Positions 8,020 through 18,454 of a DNA stretch of 64,000 nucleotides are shown piece after piece. The position numbers and the translations under genes are program-made. The stretch spans positions 22,417 to 86,416 of the forward strand of contig NZ_JAMCCX010000011.1 in NCBI RefSeq assembly GCF_024706985.1, read 5' to 3'. Source of the stretch: Alicyclobacillus sp. SP_1 (lineage in GTDB: Bacteria; Bacillota; Bacilli; Alicyclobacillales; Alicyclobacillaceae). The notes below the pieces were generated by a model. It was not told where the DNA came from, did no database searches, and was given only the letters and a program-made list of their open reading frames with translations. Positions within the stretch are counted from its first letter, which is position 1. Every line of letters begins with the position of its first letter.

Positions 8020-8843
8020 TGTGCATGCTCCTTTATCCTTTGACAGTACTCTGTCAACACCCCGTTTGAAGCTGCAGGATGGACAAATCCGATGAGCTTG
8101 CCATGCCCACCTCGCCTCGGTTTTTCGTCCAACAGCCGGTAGCCAGCGTTCTGGGCGCGCAGGAGTGCCTCTTCGACACTATCCACTTCGTAAGCGATGT
8201 GATGCATTCCTGGCCCACGTTTCTTGAGAAACGTAGCCACCGCGCTCGCTTCTGACAGAGGTTCCAAAAGCTCCAAAAACGTCTCGCCGGCTTGAAGAAA
8301 TGCGACCTTAACGTGATCGTCTGGAATCGTCTCCTCGTGAACCAGCGGAAGACCGAGATGTTCAGTATAGAATGCAATGGACTTGGCGATAGAGTCTACG
8401 GCGATGCCAATGTGGTCAATGCGCCCCGTCAAGGGCGGCAAGACTGATGCCTTCGCCACGTGCTGCCGAATGTATTCTGCCATGCCGTGTATGCTCGAAC
8501 CCGGTGTAAATATCTCAGCAATACCAGACTGCTTAAGCAGAGGAATGTCTTGTTCGGGAATGACTCCGCCGCCGATCACGAGAATGTCTCCGGCTCCTCT
8601 TGCGCGCAAAGCCTGCACGACCTCTGGAAATAAATCCATGTGCGCTCCAGACAGCGACGAGAGGCCGACGCAGGCAACATCTTCTTGCACTGCGACCGCC
8701 GCAATTTGGTCTGGCGTCTGTCGCAGTCCCGTATAAATAACCTCCATGCCTTCATCCCGTAACCCTTGAGCCACAACCAAGGCTCCTCGGTCGTGACCAT
8801 CAAGACCCGGTTTTGCCACCAATACTCGTATTGGATTTGCCAA
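8016..8843 (-). CDS. Fusion of methylmalonyl-CoA mutase B12-binding subunit and methylmalonyl-CoA epimerase
   Basis: Two enzymes are joined in 275 residues. Residues 1-130 form the cobalamin-binding Rossmann domain of methylmalonyl-CoA mutase, with the DxHxxG motif (D15, H17, G20) that supplies the lower axial His, then SSLSG and a GGG turn. Residues about 141-272 form a VOC-fold methylmalonyl-CoA epimerase with metal ligands H144, H214/H215 and E265. It lies between the mutase catalytic subunit upstream and the carboxyltransferase downstream (4-base overlap). The fusion would keep the epimerase, which makes the R isomer, at the mutase. Separate genes are the usual arrangement; no frameshift or linker stop is seen. 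Confidence 0.92.
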   Translation of the reverse strand: MANPIRVLVAKPGLDGHDRGALVVAQGLRDEGMEVIYTGLRQTPDQIAAVAVQEDVACVGLSSLSGAHMDLFPEVVQALRARGAGDILVIGGGVIPEQDIPLLKQSGIAEIFTPGSSIHGMAEYIRQHVAKASVLPPLTGRIDHIGIAVDSIAKSIAFYTEHLGLPLVHEETIPDDHVKVAFLQAGETFLELLEPLSEASAVATFLKKRGPGMHHIAYEVDSVEEALLRAQNAGYRLLDEKPRRGGHGKLIGFVHPAASNGVLTEYCQRIKEHAQ

Positions 8844-8870
8844 CTTGTCACCTCCATTCGCGTTTCCCAG

Positions 8871-10526
8871 TCAATAAAGCGGGGGACGATATTCGCCAAA
8901 AACATCGCGCAGTGTGTCACAGATTTCTCCGACCGTCGCGTAATTGCGAACCGCTTGCACGATGAACGGCATCAGGTTGTCCGTAGCAGTAGCCGCTCTG
9001 TGGAGCTCATCCAGCGACTGGCGCCAAGGTTCCACCGCCCTCTCCCCGCGAAGTTTCGCCAAACGCTCTGTCTGAATGCGACCAAGTTCAGGATTGACGC
9101 GAAGAATCTCCGGCGCCTCCTCTTCTTCGCTCGTGAACTTGTTCACTCCGACGACTGTCTGCGTTCCATTCTCAATCTCTAATTGCGTACGATAAGCGGC
9201 ATGATGAATCTCCTTTTGCATATACCCCTGTTCAATGGCCGCCACCGCACCGCCGAGTGCATCAATGTGTTCAATGTATTGTGTTGCCCGAGCTTCAAGA
9301 TCACTCGTGAGCGACTCCAGGAAGTAACTCCCTCCCAGCGGATCGACCGTATCTCCAACATGATTCTCATATGCCAGAATCTGCTGAGTGCGTAGCGCAA
9401 TTCGCGCCGAAGACTCGGTCGGCAAGGCCAGTGCCTCGTCGCGACTATTGGTATGTAAGCTCTGCGTTCCTCCCAGGACCGCGGCCAGCGCCTGGACTGT
9501 GACACGCACCACATTGTTGTCAGGCTGTTGAGCGGTGAGGGTGCTACCCCCTGTTTGGGTATGGAATCGCAGTTGCAGCGATTTTGGGTTTTTCGCTCCA
9601 AACCGCTCTTTCATGATGTGCGCCCACATGCGACGAGCCGCCCGAAACTTGGCAATTTCTTCAAAGAAATCGTTATGGGCATTAAAGAAAAAGGAAAGCC
9701 TCGGCGCAAAGTCGTCAATTTTCAATCCTTTATCCAATGCTGCCTGAACGTAAGCGATGGCATTCGACAGCGTGAATGCAATTTCTTGTACCGCAGTCGA
9801 TCCCGCTTCGCGTATATGGTATCCGGAAATGGAAATCGTGTTCCAATTAGGGACCTCGGACGCGCAGTAAGAAAAAATGTCCGTAATCAATCGCATCGAA
9901 GGCTTAGGTGGATAAATGTAAGTCCCTCGAGCCACATACTCCTTCAAAATGTCATTTTGAATGGTCCCCGACAACTTGCTCCATGGAACGCCAGTACTCT
10001 CGGCCACCACGAGGTACATCGCCAGCAGGACGGAGGCAGGTGCATTGATGGTCATGGACGTACTCACATCGGCAAGTGGAATGTCCCGCAGTAACAATTC
10101 CATGTCGAGACGCGAAGAAATAGACACACCGACCTTCCCGACTTCTCCTTTAGAAAAGGGATGGTCCGCATCGTAGCCAATTTGCGTCGGAAGGTCAAAC
10201 GCGGTGCTCAGACCAGTTTGACCTTGTTCCAATAAGTAGCGGAAGCGAGCATTCGTCTCCTCGGCGGAGCCAAAGCCAGCATATTGCCGCATGGTCCAAA
10301 AACGCGTGCGGTACATAGTTGGCTGTATGCCCCGCGTATACGGAAATTCACCCGGAAGGCCGAGCTTTGTCGCATACTCATCGTCTGCGACTCCGTGCTC
10401 TGGAAGATATAGACGCTCTACGGGTATCTCCGACGTCGTGCGAAATTCGGTCTGGCGTTCTGGGCGTTTTGCTACCTGGGCTTCCGTTGAATCCAACCAG
10501 CGCTCATAGTCGTCTCGCATCGTCAC
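8871..10526 (-). CDS. Methylmalonyl-CoA mutase, large (catalytic) subunit
   Basis: This is the TIM-barrel catalytic subunit that isomerises methylmalonyl-CoA to succinyl-CoA with adenosylcobalamin. Its 551 residues match the split-subunit type in which the B12-binding domain is a separate polypeptide, here the downstream fusion protein. Typical segments are visible: [26 protein letters not shown] N-terminus, [17 protein letters not shown]-type loop (TMTINAPA) and the [15 protein letters not shown] region. The gene starts at GTG overlapping the lipB stop (GTGA), with GGAGG upstream. No MeaB/ArgK chaperone gene is nearby. The pathway links breakdown of Ile, Val and odd-chain acids to the TCA cycle. 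Confidence 0.95.
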   Translation of the reverse strand: MTMRDDYERWLDSTEAQVAKRPERQTEFRTTSEIPVERLYLPEHGVADDEYATKLGLPGEFPYTRGIQPTMYRTRFWTMRQYAGFGSAEETNARFRYLLEQGQTGLSTAFDLPTQIGYDADHPFSKGEVGKVGVSISSRLDMELLLRDIPLADVSTSMTINAPASVLLAMYLVVAESTGVPWSKLSGTIQNDILKEYVARGTYIYPPKPSMRLITDIFSYCASEVPNWNTISISGYHIREAGSTAVQEIAFTLSNAIAYVQAALDKGLKIDDFAPRLSFFFNAHNDFFEEIAKFRAARRMWAHIMKERFGAKNPKSLQLRFHTQTGGSTLTAQQPDNNVVRVTVQALAAVLGGTQSLHTNSRDEALALPTESSARIALRTQQILAYENHVGDTVDPLGGSYFLESLTSDLEARATQYIEHIDALGGAVAAIEQGYMQKEIHHAAYRTQLEIENGTQTVVGVNKFTSEEEEAPEILRVNPELGRIQTERLAKLRGERAVEPWRQSLDELHRAATATDNLMPFIVQAVRNYATVGEICDTLRDVFGEYRPPLY

Positions 10527-11236
10527 AGTGAGCTTCCCTCCAAAGCGTCGCTCGGAACGCGTTCAACAGCGACGTCAAACACTTCTGCGAAGCGACGGTA
10601 GAGACGTTCTTCCCACTCGTCGTAAGACGCATCCGTGCCCAATTCGTTTGCCACAGACGTCACGCTTCGATCCGTTATTCCACAGGGCACAATGGTTTTA
10701 AAATCCTCTAGATTGGTGGTCACATTGAGTGCGATGCCATGCGAGGAGACAAATTCACCCGATGGGCGGCGCTTCATACGCGCCCCGACCGCGCAAATTT
10801 TCCCATCTCCAACCCAGACTCCTGGATAATCCTCATTCCGTGTGGCAACAATTCCGACTTCCGAGAGAGCGCGAATGACCATTTCTTCTAGGTTTCGAAC
10901 ATACTTCGCCACGTCGTTTCCGAATGGTCCCAAATGCAAAATGGGATACACAACCAACTGTCCCGGACCATGGTAAGTGACATCTCCGCCGCGGTCGACC
11001 TCTAACACATCGAAGCCTCTCGCGTTCAAATCGCTGGGCGAGGCCAAAATATGTTCGGACGACCCGTTCCGGCCAATCGTGATGGTCCGCGGATGCTCCA
11101 CAGTGTAGACCGTCTGCAAGTCGTCCTGCTCCGCCAACAGCGACTCTGCGCGTTGTTGCTGAATCTGCAACGCCTTTCGGTAGTTCATGCGATTCAGCGC
11201 CACAAAGCGCACATGTTCAGAAAATTCTTCTGGCAT
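10523..11236 (-). CDS. lipB: Octanoyl-[acyl carrier protein]:protein octanoyltransferase
   Basis: LipB moves the octanoyl group from ACP to lipoyl domains, the first step of lipoate assembly. The conserved [13 protein letters not shown] segment, the lysine of GKICAVGAR, the SHGIALN motif and the catalytic Cys in VPCGI are all present. Its length of 237 aa is normal. It lies directly after lipA and before the mutase gene, with which it overlaps by three bases. The encoded E2 and any other lipoyl proteins are its substrates, so its place in the branched-chain keto acid dehydrogenase block makes functional sense. Confidence 0.95.
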   Translation of the reverse strand: MPEEFSEHVRFVALNRMNYRKALQIQQQRAESLLAEQDDLQTVYTVEHPRTITIGRNGSSEHILASPSDLNARGFDVLEVDRGGDVTYHGPGQLVVYPILHLGPFGNDVAKYVRNLEEMVIRALSEVGIVATRNEDYPGVWVGDGKICAVGARMKRRPSGEFVSSHGIALNVTTNLEDFKTIVPCGITDRSVTSVANELGTDASYDEWEERLYRRFAEVFDVAVERVPSDALEGSSL

Positions 11237-11330
11237 CTAACCACCCCATATTCGACTCTATGCGATCTGCGGCGAAATCCCCCATCTTGTCCCAAGCCTC
11301 TTCGCCAGAACGATGCACTCTGCCACCCTG

Positions 11331-12278
11331 TCAAATCGACGACTGTGCCGACTGCAGAGGCAGCCCATCTGCTCTCAAGACCTGTTCGTGAGCGTGGTAA
11401 GAACTTCGAACCATCGGACCAGACTCAACATGTGCGAATCCCCTGGAAAGCCCTTCTCCACGCAGGCGCAGAAATTCGGTTGGAGTGTAAAATTTCTCCA
11501 CTAACAAGTGGCGTTTGGTTGGCTGCAGATATTGTCCAATCGTCAAAATATCCACGTGAACAGAACGGAGGTCGTCCATCGTTTCTAAAATTTCATCGAT
11601 GTCTTCTCCTACTCCAACCATTAGGCTGGATTTGGTTCGAATGTCCGGCCGGAGTTGCTTAGACTTCTCCAACAGCGCCAGTGTTCGCTCATACTTGGCG
11701 CGTGACCGGACCTTGTCGGACAGGCGCCGCACAGTCTCCACGTTGTGATTGAGAATATCCGGTGAAGCATCCAACACCACTTTCAACGCATTCCAGTCGC
11801 CCTGGAAGTCCGGTATCAAGACTTCTACCCCGCAACTTGGTACACGTTTGCGAATCGCCTCAATAGTAGCGGCAAAAATTGAGGAACCGCCGTCTTTCAA
11901 ATCATCGCGTGCAACGGAAGTGACGACCACATGCTGCAAGTTCATCTGCTCTACAGCCTCGGCTACATGCTCGGGTTCAGCCAAGTCCAACTCAGTGGGA
12001 CGCCCAGTATGAACCGCACAGAACCTGCAGGCACGCGTACAGGTTTCTCCCAAAATCATAAACGTCGCAGTCCGATTTTGCCAACATTCATATATGTTGG
12101 GGCACTTTGCCTCTTCACAAACGGTGTGCAACGACTTAGAGCGCATCAGTTGTTTGAGTTCTTGATACTCTTCGCCCGTATTGAGTTTAATTTTAAGCCA
12201 CTCTGGCCGTGACAGTGCTTGCTCGCGCATGATACGCGCCTTTTCCGCCTGCTTCTCCGCAAATTGTGACTTCACCAT
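11331..12278 (-). CDS. lipA: Lipoyl synthase (radical SAM)
   Basis: LipA inserts two sulfurs into protein-bound octanoate. Both iron-sulfur sites are visible: the auxiliary cluster motif CX4CX5C ([12 protein letters not shown]) and the radical-SAM CX3CX2C (CTRACRFC). The C-terminal RSSYHA with the cluster-ligating Ser is also present (VRSSYHAHE). I start at MVKSQF (ATG 12278), with AGAGGTG close upstream, giving 315 aa. A longer frame to 12356 adds unconserved sequence. It lies between bkdB and lipB in the same direction, so lipoate synthesis appears coordinated with the lipoyl-dependent dehydrogenase. Confidence 0.95.
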   Translation of the reverse strand: MVKSQFAEKQAEKARIMREQALSRPEWLKIKLNTGEEYQELKQLMRSKSLHTVCEEAKCPNIYECWQNRTATFMILGETCTRACRFCAVHTGRPTELDLAEPEHVAEAVEQMNLQHVVVTSVARDDLKDGGSSIFAATIEAIRKRVPSCGVEVLIPDFQGDWNALKVVLDASPDILNHNVETVRRLSDKVRSRAKYERTLALLEKSKQLRPDIRTKSSLMVGVGEDIDEILETMDDLRSVHVDILTIGQYLQPTKRHLLVEKFYTPTEFLRLRGEGLSRGFAHVESGPMVRSSYHAHEQVLRADGLPLQSAQSSI

Positions 12279-12379
12279 GTCACCTCTCACGCCCCTCTGT
12301 ACATAGTTTAGCCGTTTGAACCATAAATTCAAAAGCCCAGCCGCTCCAACGTCCAAGCGACCGGGTGTGTTCGACTATG

Positions 12380-13663
12380 CTAGTACTGAGACCAGTCTAC
12401 CGTGGTTTCAAGACGATGTTTAACTTCCTTCAAAAATTGGCCCGCCACCCATCCATCGAGTACACGGTGATCTAGAGACAAGCAAAGATTCACCATGCTC
12501 CGAATAGCCAACATGTCCTGCACGACCACAGGGCGCTTGACGACGGACTCCACGGAAAGAATGGCCGCTTGCGGCGCATTGAGGATTGGTTGAGACAAGA
12601 TAGAACCAAATGCCCCAGTATTGTTCACGGTGAACGTGCCACCCTCCATATCTTGCACCGTCAGTTTGCCAGTGCGCGCATCGCTCGCCAAGCGATTCAA
12701 CTCATGAGCGATACCACGTACACTGAGCCGGTCAGCATCATGGATGACGGGTACGACGAGAACGTCGTCTGTAGCAATGGCAATCGACAGATGAACATGT
12801 TTCATCACTCGAATCTCGTCGCCGACCCACGCTGAATTAAGCATGGGGAACTTCTTCAGAGACTCCGCGATGACTTTGATAAAGAAAGGAAGAAACGTCA
12901 ACTTGATACCTTCAGTACGCTCGAAGTTGCTCTTGTGAGCGTCGCGGTAGGTTGCCAACCCGGTGACATCAGCCTCCACCATGGTCCAGGCGTGAGGAGC
13001 ATTACGTTTGCTTTCCACCATCCTCTTGGCAATCGTCCGCCGAATCGGAGATGGTTTCACTACCTCAAAATCGCCACTCGGCGCTGTATGTGAAAGTCGC
13101 TCCGCTGGCTTTGACTCTGTGTCTGTTGGCGCTGCCACCGTCTCGTCAACAGGGCTCGATGATGCCACGGATGAGGTGGACTGGGGTGGATTCGCGATAT
13201 GCGCAAGAACGTCCTTGCGCGTAATGCGTCCCCCTTCTCCCGATCCGCTGACTTCGTTCAAATCGAGATCATGTTCTTCTGCTAATCGAAGTACTGCAGG
13301 AGAATAGCGCCCGCGCATAGATTTATCGGGCATCGGCGGCTTCGATTCGGCTGGCACCTCTGCCGTCGTAGCGGACACGCTCTTAGGCGAATCCGCTGCT
13401 TCCTCCTTAAGACTTTCAGAAGGCACAGAACCTGCTTCCTGCACTCGGCAGATGAGCGTGCCGACGGCAACCGTGTCGCCCTCAGCCACCAGCAATTCCG
13501 CGACGATTCCGGAGACATCGGAAGGCACCTCTGCCGTCACCTTATCGGTCACAACTTCCGCCAATGGTTCGTATTTCGCCACCGGATCTCCCACTTGTTT
13601 CAGCCAACGTCCAATGGTGCCTTCGGTTACGCTTTCTCCCAATTGCGGCATTTTGATATCCAT
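12380..13663 (-). CDS. bkdB: Branched-chain 2-oxo acid dehydrogenase E2 (dihydrolipoyl acyltransferase)
   Basis: E2 forms the core of the complex and transfers the branched acyl group from lipoyl-lysine to CoA. Domain order is a lipoyl domain (residues 1-75, lipoylated K41 in the TDKV context), an Ala/Pro/Ser-rich linker, a peripheral subunit-binding domain (about 120-155), a second linker, then the CAT acyltransferase domain ending with the catalytic DHRVLDG at 398-404. There is a single lipoyl domain. It follows E1 beta by 26 bases and precedes lipA. The length of 427 aa is normal for BkdB. Confidence 0.93.
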   Translation of the reverse strand: MDIKMPQLGESVTEGTIGRWLKQVGDPVAKYEPLAEVVTDKVTAEVPSDVSGIVAELLVAEGDTVAVGTLICRVQEAGSVPSESLKEEAADSPKSVSATTAEVPAESKPPMPDKSMRGRYSPAVLRLAEEHDLDLNEVSGSGEGGRITRKDVLAHIANPPQSTSSVASSSPVDETVAAPTDTESKPAERLSHTAPSGDFEVVKPSPIRRTIAKRMVESKRNAPHAWTMVEADVTGLATYRDAHKSNFERTEGIKLTFLPFFIKVIAESLKKFPMLNSAWVGDEIRVMKHVHLSIAIATDDVLVVPVIHDADRLSVRGIAHELNRLASDARTGKLTVQDMEGGTFTVNNTGAFGSILSQPILNAPQAAILSVESVVKRPVVVQDMLAIRSMVNLCLSLDHRVLDGWVAGQFLKEVKHRLETTVDWSQY

Positions 13664-13689
13664 CGACCATCACCTCCTTGCAAAACTGT

Positions 13690-14673
13690 TTAGTAACGAG
13701 CCAACGTTCGAATCGCGTTTGCGATTTTGTCGGCCGAGAGCATGTACTCTTTTTCCAACACTGAGGAAAACGGCATGGCTGGGACTTCTGGCCCACAGAG
13801 TCGCTGAATGGGTGCATCAAGGTCAAAGAGACAGTGTTCGGCGATGGTTGCTGACACTTCCGCACCCACTCCGCAGACTTTATTATCTTCGTGCACGACG
13901 AGCACCTTACCAGTCTTTCTCGCGGACTCCCAAATCGCATGTTCGTCCAAAGGTCGCAAGGTACGCAAATCGAGTACGTGGGTGCTAATTCCCTCTTCAG
14001 AAAGTTTTGCAGCAGCCTCTAATGCAAATTGCACGGCGAGTCCGTAGGCGATCACTGTCACGTCATCCCCTTCACGGCGAACCTTCGCGGACCCGATGGG
14101 CACACTGTACTCTCCTTCAGGAATTTCTTCTTTGATGAGCCGATAGAGACGTTTATGTTCAAAAAACAGCACAGGGTCTGGGTCACGGATGGCAGACACC
14201 AGCAGGCCCTTGGCATCTGCAGGAGACGAGGGCACGACGACTTTCAGTCCCGGAAAATGGGTGAACAGAGTCTCGACGCTTTGCGAATGATACAACGCGC
14301 CGTGCACGCCGCCGCCAAACGGCGCTCGAATCACGATGGGACAAGACCAATCCCCGTTTGACCGGTACCGCATACGCGCTGCTTCCGACAGAATTTGATT
14401 GACAGCAGGCATGATGAAGTCGGCAAACTGAATTTCTGCTACCGGCCGCAATCCTCGCGCGGCGGCACCAATGGACACCCCAACGATCGCCGATTCTGCG
14501 AGCGGTGTGTCCAAAACTCGCTCTTCTCCAAATTGCTCAATCAAGCCTGCTGTTACTCGGAAAACTCCACCTCGGACTCCCACATCTTCACCAAGAACAA
14601 ACACGCGGTCGTCGCGCTTCATCTCTTCTGCCAATGCGTCGTGAATCGCTTCAATGAATTGTCGAACGGCCAT
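13690..14673 (-). CDS. bkdAB: Branched-chain 2-oxo acid dehydrogenase E1 component, beta subunit
   Basis: E1 beta pairs with E1 alpha to decarboxylate branched-chain keto acids with thiamine diphosphate. The transketolase pyrimidine-binding half is visible: GEDVGVRGGVFRVT near the N-terminus, the TPLAESAIVGVSIG segment and the C-terminal transketolase domain (HVLDLRTLRPLD). The start is at MAVRQF (ATG 14673) with AGGGGGGAC upstream, giving 327 aa. This start lies 23 bases inside the E1 alpha gene, so the two subunits are probably translationally coupled. Confidence 0.94.
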   Translation of the reverse strand: MAVRQFIEAIHDALAEEMKRDDRVFVLGEDVGVRGGVFRVTAGLIEQFGEERVLDTPLAESAIVGVSIGAAARGLRPVAEIQFADFIMPAVNQILSEAARMRYRSNGDWSCPIVIRAPFGGGVHGALYHSQSVETLFTHFPGLKVVVPSSPADAKGLLVSAIRDPDPVLFFEHKRLYRLIKEEIPEGEYSVPIGSAKVRREGDDVTVIAYGLAVQFALEAAAKLSEEGISTHVLDLRTLRPLDEHAIWESARKTGKVLVVHEDNKVCGVGAEVSATIAEHCLFDLDAPIQRLCGPEVPAMPFSSVLEKEYMLSADKIANAIRTLARY

Positions 14674-15685
14674 TAGTCTCAGTCCCCCCTTCCGCAAAGA
14701 CGTGTTTCATGAGCGTCGAGACGTCTGGAGGAGCCGCCTTGTCTGCATACTCTGTTGCTTCATTGACCTGTGCCAAAATTTTCGCGCGCAACTCCGCATC
14801 TTTGGTCTCATCCATCAATCCAACCGACGTAAGATAGCTGCGCATTCTCTCAATAGGCTCGCCTCTTCTGGCTTCGGCAACTTCTTCTCGGGAGCGATAG
14901 GACCTGTCATCGTCGTCACTGGAATGAGGAACAAGGCGATATGTCTTCGCCTCGACCAAGGTCGGTCCCTCTCCGCGTCGGGCTCGTTCCACCGCCGCCT
15001 TGACCACGGCATAGACTTCAACGGCGTCCATTCCATCGACAACGACACCAGGAAATCCGTAGGATGCAGCGCGATCGGCCACATTCTCGCAAGCAATTTG
15101 CTTTTTTACTGGAATAGATATCGCGTACTGATTATTTTCGCAAAAGAAGATCACTGGAAGCTTGTGAATTCCGGCAAAATTAGCAGCTTCATGAAAGTCT
15201 CCTTGATTGCTTGTACCTTCTCCGAAGGAGACCAGAGACACAGACTTTTCTCCGCGCATTTTACTAGCCAAAGCCATGCCGACGGCGTGAGGAATCTGCG
15301 TTCCCACGGGGCTGCTGCCTGTGAGAATGTTGCGCTGGCGGTCTCCAAAATGGCCCGGCATTTGACGCCCACCACTATTCGGGTCTTCTGCTTTGGCGAA
15401 TGCCGACAGCAGCTCATCGCGCGCACTGTGTCCGTAAATAAGAACCAAACAAAGGTCCCGATAGTAGGGAGCAATCAGGTCCATCGCGGGGTCTAACGCA
15501 AATCCTGCACCTGCCTGCGCTGCTTCCTGGCCTTGACACGATATGACAAAAGGAATTTTCCCAGCCCGATTCAAGACCCACATTCGCTCGTCCACGGTCC
15601 GCGCGAGCAACATCTTTTCATACATTGCCAGAACGTCTTCGTCCGTCAAACCAACTTCTCGATGTCGCGGTAGTTCACTGGACAA
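14651..15685 (-). CDS. bkdAA: Branched-chain 2-oxo acid dehydrogenase E1 component, alpha subunit
   Basis: This is the thiamine-diphosphate-binding subunit of the complex. The ThDP motif is present in the form GEGTSNQGDFHEA followed by the FFCENN end, with Glu where GDG is more usual. The phosphorylation-loop-like segment (YRLVPHSSDDDD) is typical of branched-chain rather than pyruvate enzymes. The 344-aa length is normal. It lies 51 bases after lpdV, in the order E3-E1a-E1b-E2, the same as B. subtilis lpdV-bkdAA-bkdAB-bkdB, but buk and ptb of that operon are missing here. Confidence 0.94.
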   Translation of the reverse strand: MSSELPRHREVGLTDEDVLAMYEKMLLARTVDERMWVLNRAGKIPFVISCQGQEAAQAGAGFALDPAMDLIAPYYRDLCLVLIYGHSARDELLSAFAKAEDPNSGGRQMPGHFGDRQRNILTGSSPVGTQIPHAVGMALASKMRGEKSVSLVSFGEGTSNQGDFHEAANFAGIHKLPVIFFCENNQYAISIPVKKQIACENVADRAASYGFPGVVVDGMDAVEVYAVVKAAVERARRGEGPTLVEAKTYRLVPHSSDDDDRSYRSREEVAEARRGEPIERMRSYLTSVGLMDETKDAELRAKILAQVNEATEYADKAAPPDVSTLMKHVFAEGGTETNGRSTIH

Positions 15686-15736
15686 TCTGTCTCTCCTCCT
15701 TCAGACAAAAGTTCAAATCAACTCGCCAACGAAAGT

Positions 15737-17158
15737 TCAGGCGTGAATTGCGCGGCCATCGACTGCCAAAGCAGCTTCGCCGAGAACTTCCGCCAATGTA
15801 GGATGAGGATGAATGGTGTGAGCAATCTCCCACGGCGTGGCGTTTAAGACCATCGCCAAGCTCGCCTCAGAAATAAGGTCCGTCGCATGGGGTCCCACCA
15901 GATGGACGCCAAGAATGTCTTCTGTTTCTGCATCTGCAACCACTTTTGCGAATCCCGAACCATCGCCGTGAACAAGCGCTTTGCCAATCGCCTGAAAGGG
16001 AAACTTGCCCACTTTGACGCGGTGACCTCGTTTGGTCGCTTCGGCTTCCGTCCATCCAATCGAGGCTACCTCCGGCCGACTGTATGTACAGCGGGGGATG
16101 TGTTCCGAAAGGAGCGGTCGAGGACTTCTTCCGCTCATCACTTCGACGGCATGAATGCCTTCATGCGCTGCTACATGTGCTAATTGGATACCGCCGATGA
16201 CATCGCCGATGGCAAAAATATTTTCCTCAGCAGTTCGGTAATCAGTGTCCACCTGAATAGCGCCGCGTTCGAGCTTGATCTCGGTCGCTTCAATTCCGAT
16301 GTTCTCTACAACCGGTGTTCTTCCTACGGCAACCAAGACTTTGTCGACACTCAATTCCACCGTCTGACCGTTTTGTTCATAGGCCAGAGTAACAACCTCC
16401 GAAGTCCGCATTTGCTCCGGGAGTACCTTGGCCCCGGTCACCACGTGTACACCTCGTGAACTGAGTGCACGATGGACCTCACGGCTAATCTCCTCATCTT
16501 CAAGCGGCAAAATGCGCGGCATAAATTCCAGCACCGTCACATCCACTCCGAAGTCGGAGAGCATCGAAGCCCACTCAATGCCAATAGCACCACCGCCGAT
16601 AATCGCAAGCGACGATGGTAATTCCGCCCATTCTAGTGCATCGTCAGAAGAAACCACCCGCACTCCGTCGAGGGTCAGACCGGGCAACGTATTAGGCTTA
16701 GAGCCAGTCGCAATTAATGTGAACCGCGGAGACAAAATTTCCGTTTCCCCATCCGAATATTCGACGGAAACGGCTCCTGACTGTGGAGAAAAAATGGACG
16801 GCCCCATAACTCGACCAATACCTCGAATCACGCGTATCTCATGTTTTTTCATGAGGAATTCAACACCACGGTGCAACTGCGCGACGACCTTTTCCTTTCG
16901 TGCCATGGCCGTCGTGAGTTGAAATTCCAAGCCCGTCACTTCAATGCCAAAATCTGCAGACTCTTTCATCTGTGCCATCAATTCCGCACTGCGTAACAAG
17001 GCTTTACTGGGAATACATCCCCTGTGGAGACACGTGCCTCCCAGCTTGTCTTTCTCCACCACCGCCACCCGTAAGCCCAGTTGCGAGGCCCGAATGGCAG
17101 CAACATATCCACCAGTGCCACCACCCAATACAACCAAGTCCAATTCTGTTTCCGGCAT
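15737..17158 (-). CDS. lpdV: Dihydrolipoyl dehydrogenase (E3)
   Basis: E3 reoxidises dihydrolipoamide with FAD and NAD+. The N-terminal FAD-binding GGGTGG, the redox-active disulfide C43/C48 in GGTCLHRGCIPSK, a second NAD-binding GGGAIG, the FAD site GD near 310 (AIGDVIG) and the C-terminal catalytic His-Glu segment (HPHPTLAE, about 451-458) are all visible. Its length of 473 aa is typical. It lies between bcd and bkdAA, so it is the dedicated E3 of the branched-chain complex (LpdV in Bacillus nomenclature). It may also serve other complexes. Confidence 0.94.
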   Translation of the reverse strand: MPETELDLVVLGGGTGGYVAAIRASQLGLRVAVVEKDKLGGTCLHRGCIPSKALLRSAELMAQMKESADFGIEVTGLEFQLTTAMARKEKVVAQLHRGVEFLMKKHEIRVIRGIGRVMGPSIFSPQSGAVSVEYSDGETEILSPRFTLIATGSKPNTLPGLTLDGVRVVSSDDALEWAELPSSLAIIGGGAIGIEWASMLSDFGVDVTVLEFMPRILPLEDEEISREVHRALSSRGVHVVTGAKVLPEQMRTSEVVTLAYEQNGQTVELSVDKVLVAVGRTPVVENIGIEATEIKLERGAIQVDTDYRTAEENIFAIGDVIGGIQLAHVAAHEGIHAVEVMSGRSPRPLLSEHIPRCTYSRPEVASIGWTEAEATKRGHRVKVGKFPFQAIGKALVHGDGSGFAKVVADAETEDILGVHLVGPHATDLISEASLAMVLNATPWEIAHTIHPHPTLAEVLGEAALAVDGRAIHA

Positions 17159-17210
17159 CTTAGCGCCTCCTTTCTCTTAGACCGACAGGGCCTATCTCTG
17201 TAAAGCGATG

Positions 17211-18302
17211 CTATTTCTGAAGTACCGTGCGACTTCCCTGAACGAATGTGCTACGAACTTGTTGCATCAATTGTATACGTTCCTCCGCCATGTGGTCGGC
17301 GGCCGCATAGGATGGGATACTTTCACGCTCTGAAACAGCGTACAATTCGAGCATGATATTGTAAATATTGTCCACTTTCTTCATCGCTCGGTCAGCCTGA
17401 TATCCTTCTAATTCATCCGCCACATTAATAAGTCCGCCAGAGTTAATGACGTAATCGGGGGCGTAGAGAATCCCATGGCTATGAAGCCAGTCACCATGCC
17501 GAGCTTCTCCCAACTGATTGTTTGCGGAACCGGCAATCGCCTTGCACTTCAATTTAGGCAGAGTCTGGTCGTTCAAAACTGCGCCTAGCGCACAGGGAGC
17601 GAGAATATCGCAGCGTACATCAAATATCTCTTGAATGCCGACTGCCTCAGCCCCGAATTCTTCCTTCGCGCGCATCACCGCGTCTGGATTAATGTCGGTC
17701 ACCACCAGCTTGCCACCGGCATCATGAATTTGTTGCGCCAAGGCATAACCCACACTACCCAAGCCCTGAATGGCGACCGTCTTACCGCTCAAGTCGTCGC
17801 TTCCAAGTGCAACTTTGGCAGTGGCCTGCATCCCACGAAACACGCCAAAAGCAGTCATCGGACTAGGATTACCACCGGAACCATAGGCCTTCGACACGCC
17901 GGTGACAAAGGTGGTTTCCGTATGAATCATGTCCATATCAGACACCGTGGTGCCCACATCTTCTGCCGTGATATAACGCCCGCCGAGGCTTTGGATATAT
18001 CGTCCGAGGGAGCGGAACAACGCTTCACTTTTATCTTTCTTCGCGTCTCCGATCACTACCGTCTTACCGCCACCCAGGTTGAGCCCGGCTGCGGCTGCCT
18101 TGTATGTCATTCCGCGAGAGAGTCGAAGCGCATCCAGAAGTGCCTCTTCTTCAGAAGCATATGGCCACATCCGGCATCCTCCAAGAGCTGGGCCTAACGT
18201 CGTGTCATGAATGGCAATAATCGCCTTGAGACCAGACGCTTTGTCGTGACAATATATCACTTGCTCATAGTCATATTCCGATAGATAATCAAATAATTCC
18301 AT
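17211..18302 (-). CDS. bcd: Leucine dehydrogenase
   Basis: This enzyme oxidatively deaminates leucine, valine and isoleucine to keto acids with NAD+. Lys80 in the GGGK motif is the catalytic residue of the family, and the Rossmann motif GLGSVG lies near residue 180. The 363-aa length matches characterised leucine dehydrogenases. It is the first gene of the bkd block; its product feeds the dehydrogenase encoded just downstream. About 200 bases separate it from the regulator gene, and that gap holds a candidate sigma-A promoter and a tandem palindromic site. In Bacillus the equivalent gene is preceded by ptb, not found here. Confidence 0.94.
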   Translation of the reverse strand: MELFDYLSEYDYEQVIYCHDKASGLKAIIAIHDTTLGPALGGCRMWPYASEEEALLDALRLSRGMTYKAAAAGLNLGGGKTVVIGDAKKDKSEALFRSLGRYIQSLGGRYITAEDVGTTVSDMDMIHTETTFVTGVSKAYGSGGNPSPMTAFGVFRGMQATAKVALGSDDLSGKTVAIQGLGSVGYALAQQIHDAGGKLVVTDINPDAVMRAKEEFGAEAVGIQEIFDVRCDILAPCALGAVLNDQTLPKLKCKAIAGSANNQLGEARHGDWLHSHGILYAPDYVINSGGLINVADELEGYQADRAMKKVDNIYNIMLELYAVSERESIPSYAAADHMAEERIQLMQQVRSTFVQGSRTVLQK

Positions 18303-18421
18303 TTAATAGTCCCCCCGTCTTTCTCATAGGAATCTACGTAGTTCGCTATCGGAGAAGAAAGCGCTACCGTACTTCCGAGTATAGTCGAATTGAAACGACC
18401 ACTACCAAAGACAGAAAACGC

Positions 18422-18449
18422 AGTATTTTCTCCCAGAGAACAGTGTGAA
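18422..18449 (-). promoter_or_regulatory. Candidate sigma-A promoter for the bcd-bkd block
   Basis: The minus strand has TTCACA (18449-18444, 5/6 to TTGACA), a 16-base spacer, then AATACT (18427-18422, 4/6 to TATAAT). An inverted repeat TTCTC-3-GAGAA (18428-18440) sits within the spacer. I found no convincing -24/-12 sigma-54 promoter in the 18303-18505 gap, which agrees with the altered regulator upstream. Confidence 0.45.
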
Positions 18450-18454
18450 GTTTT

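Noticed and set aside
14654..15496. Plus-strand 280-codon open frame opposite bkdAA
   Set aside because: Antisense to a fully conserved E1 alpha gene; residue composition is random-like and no start signal is present.
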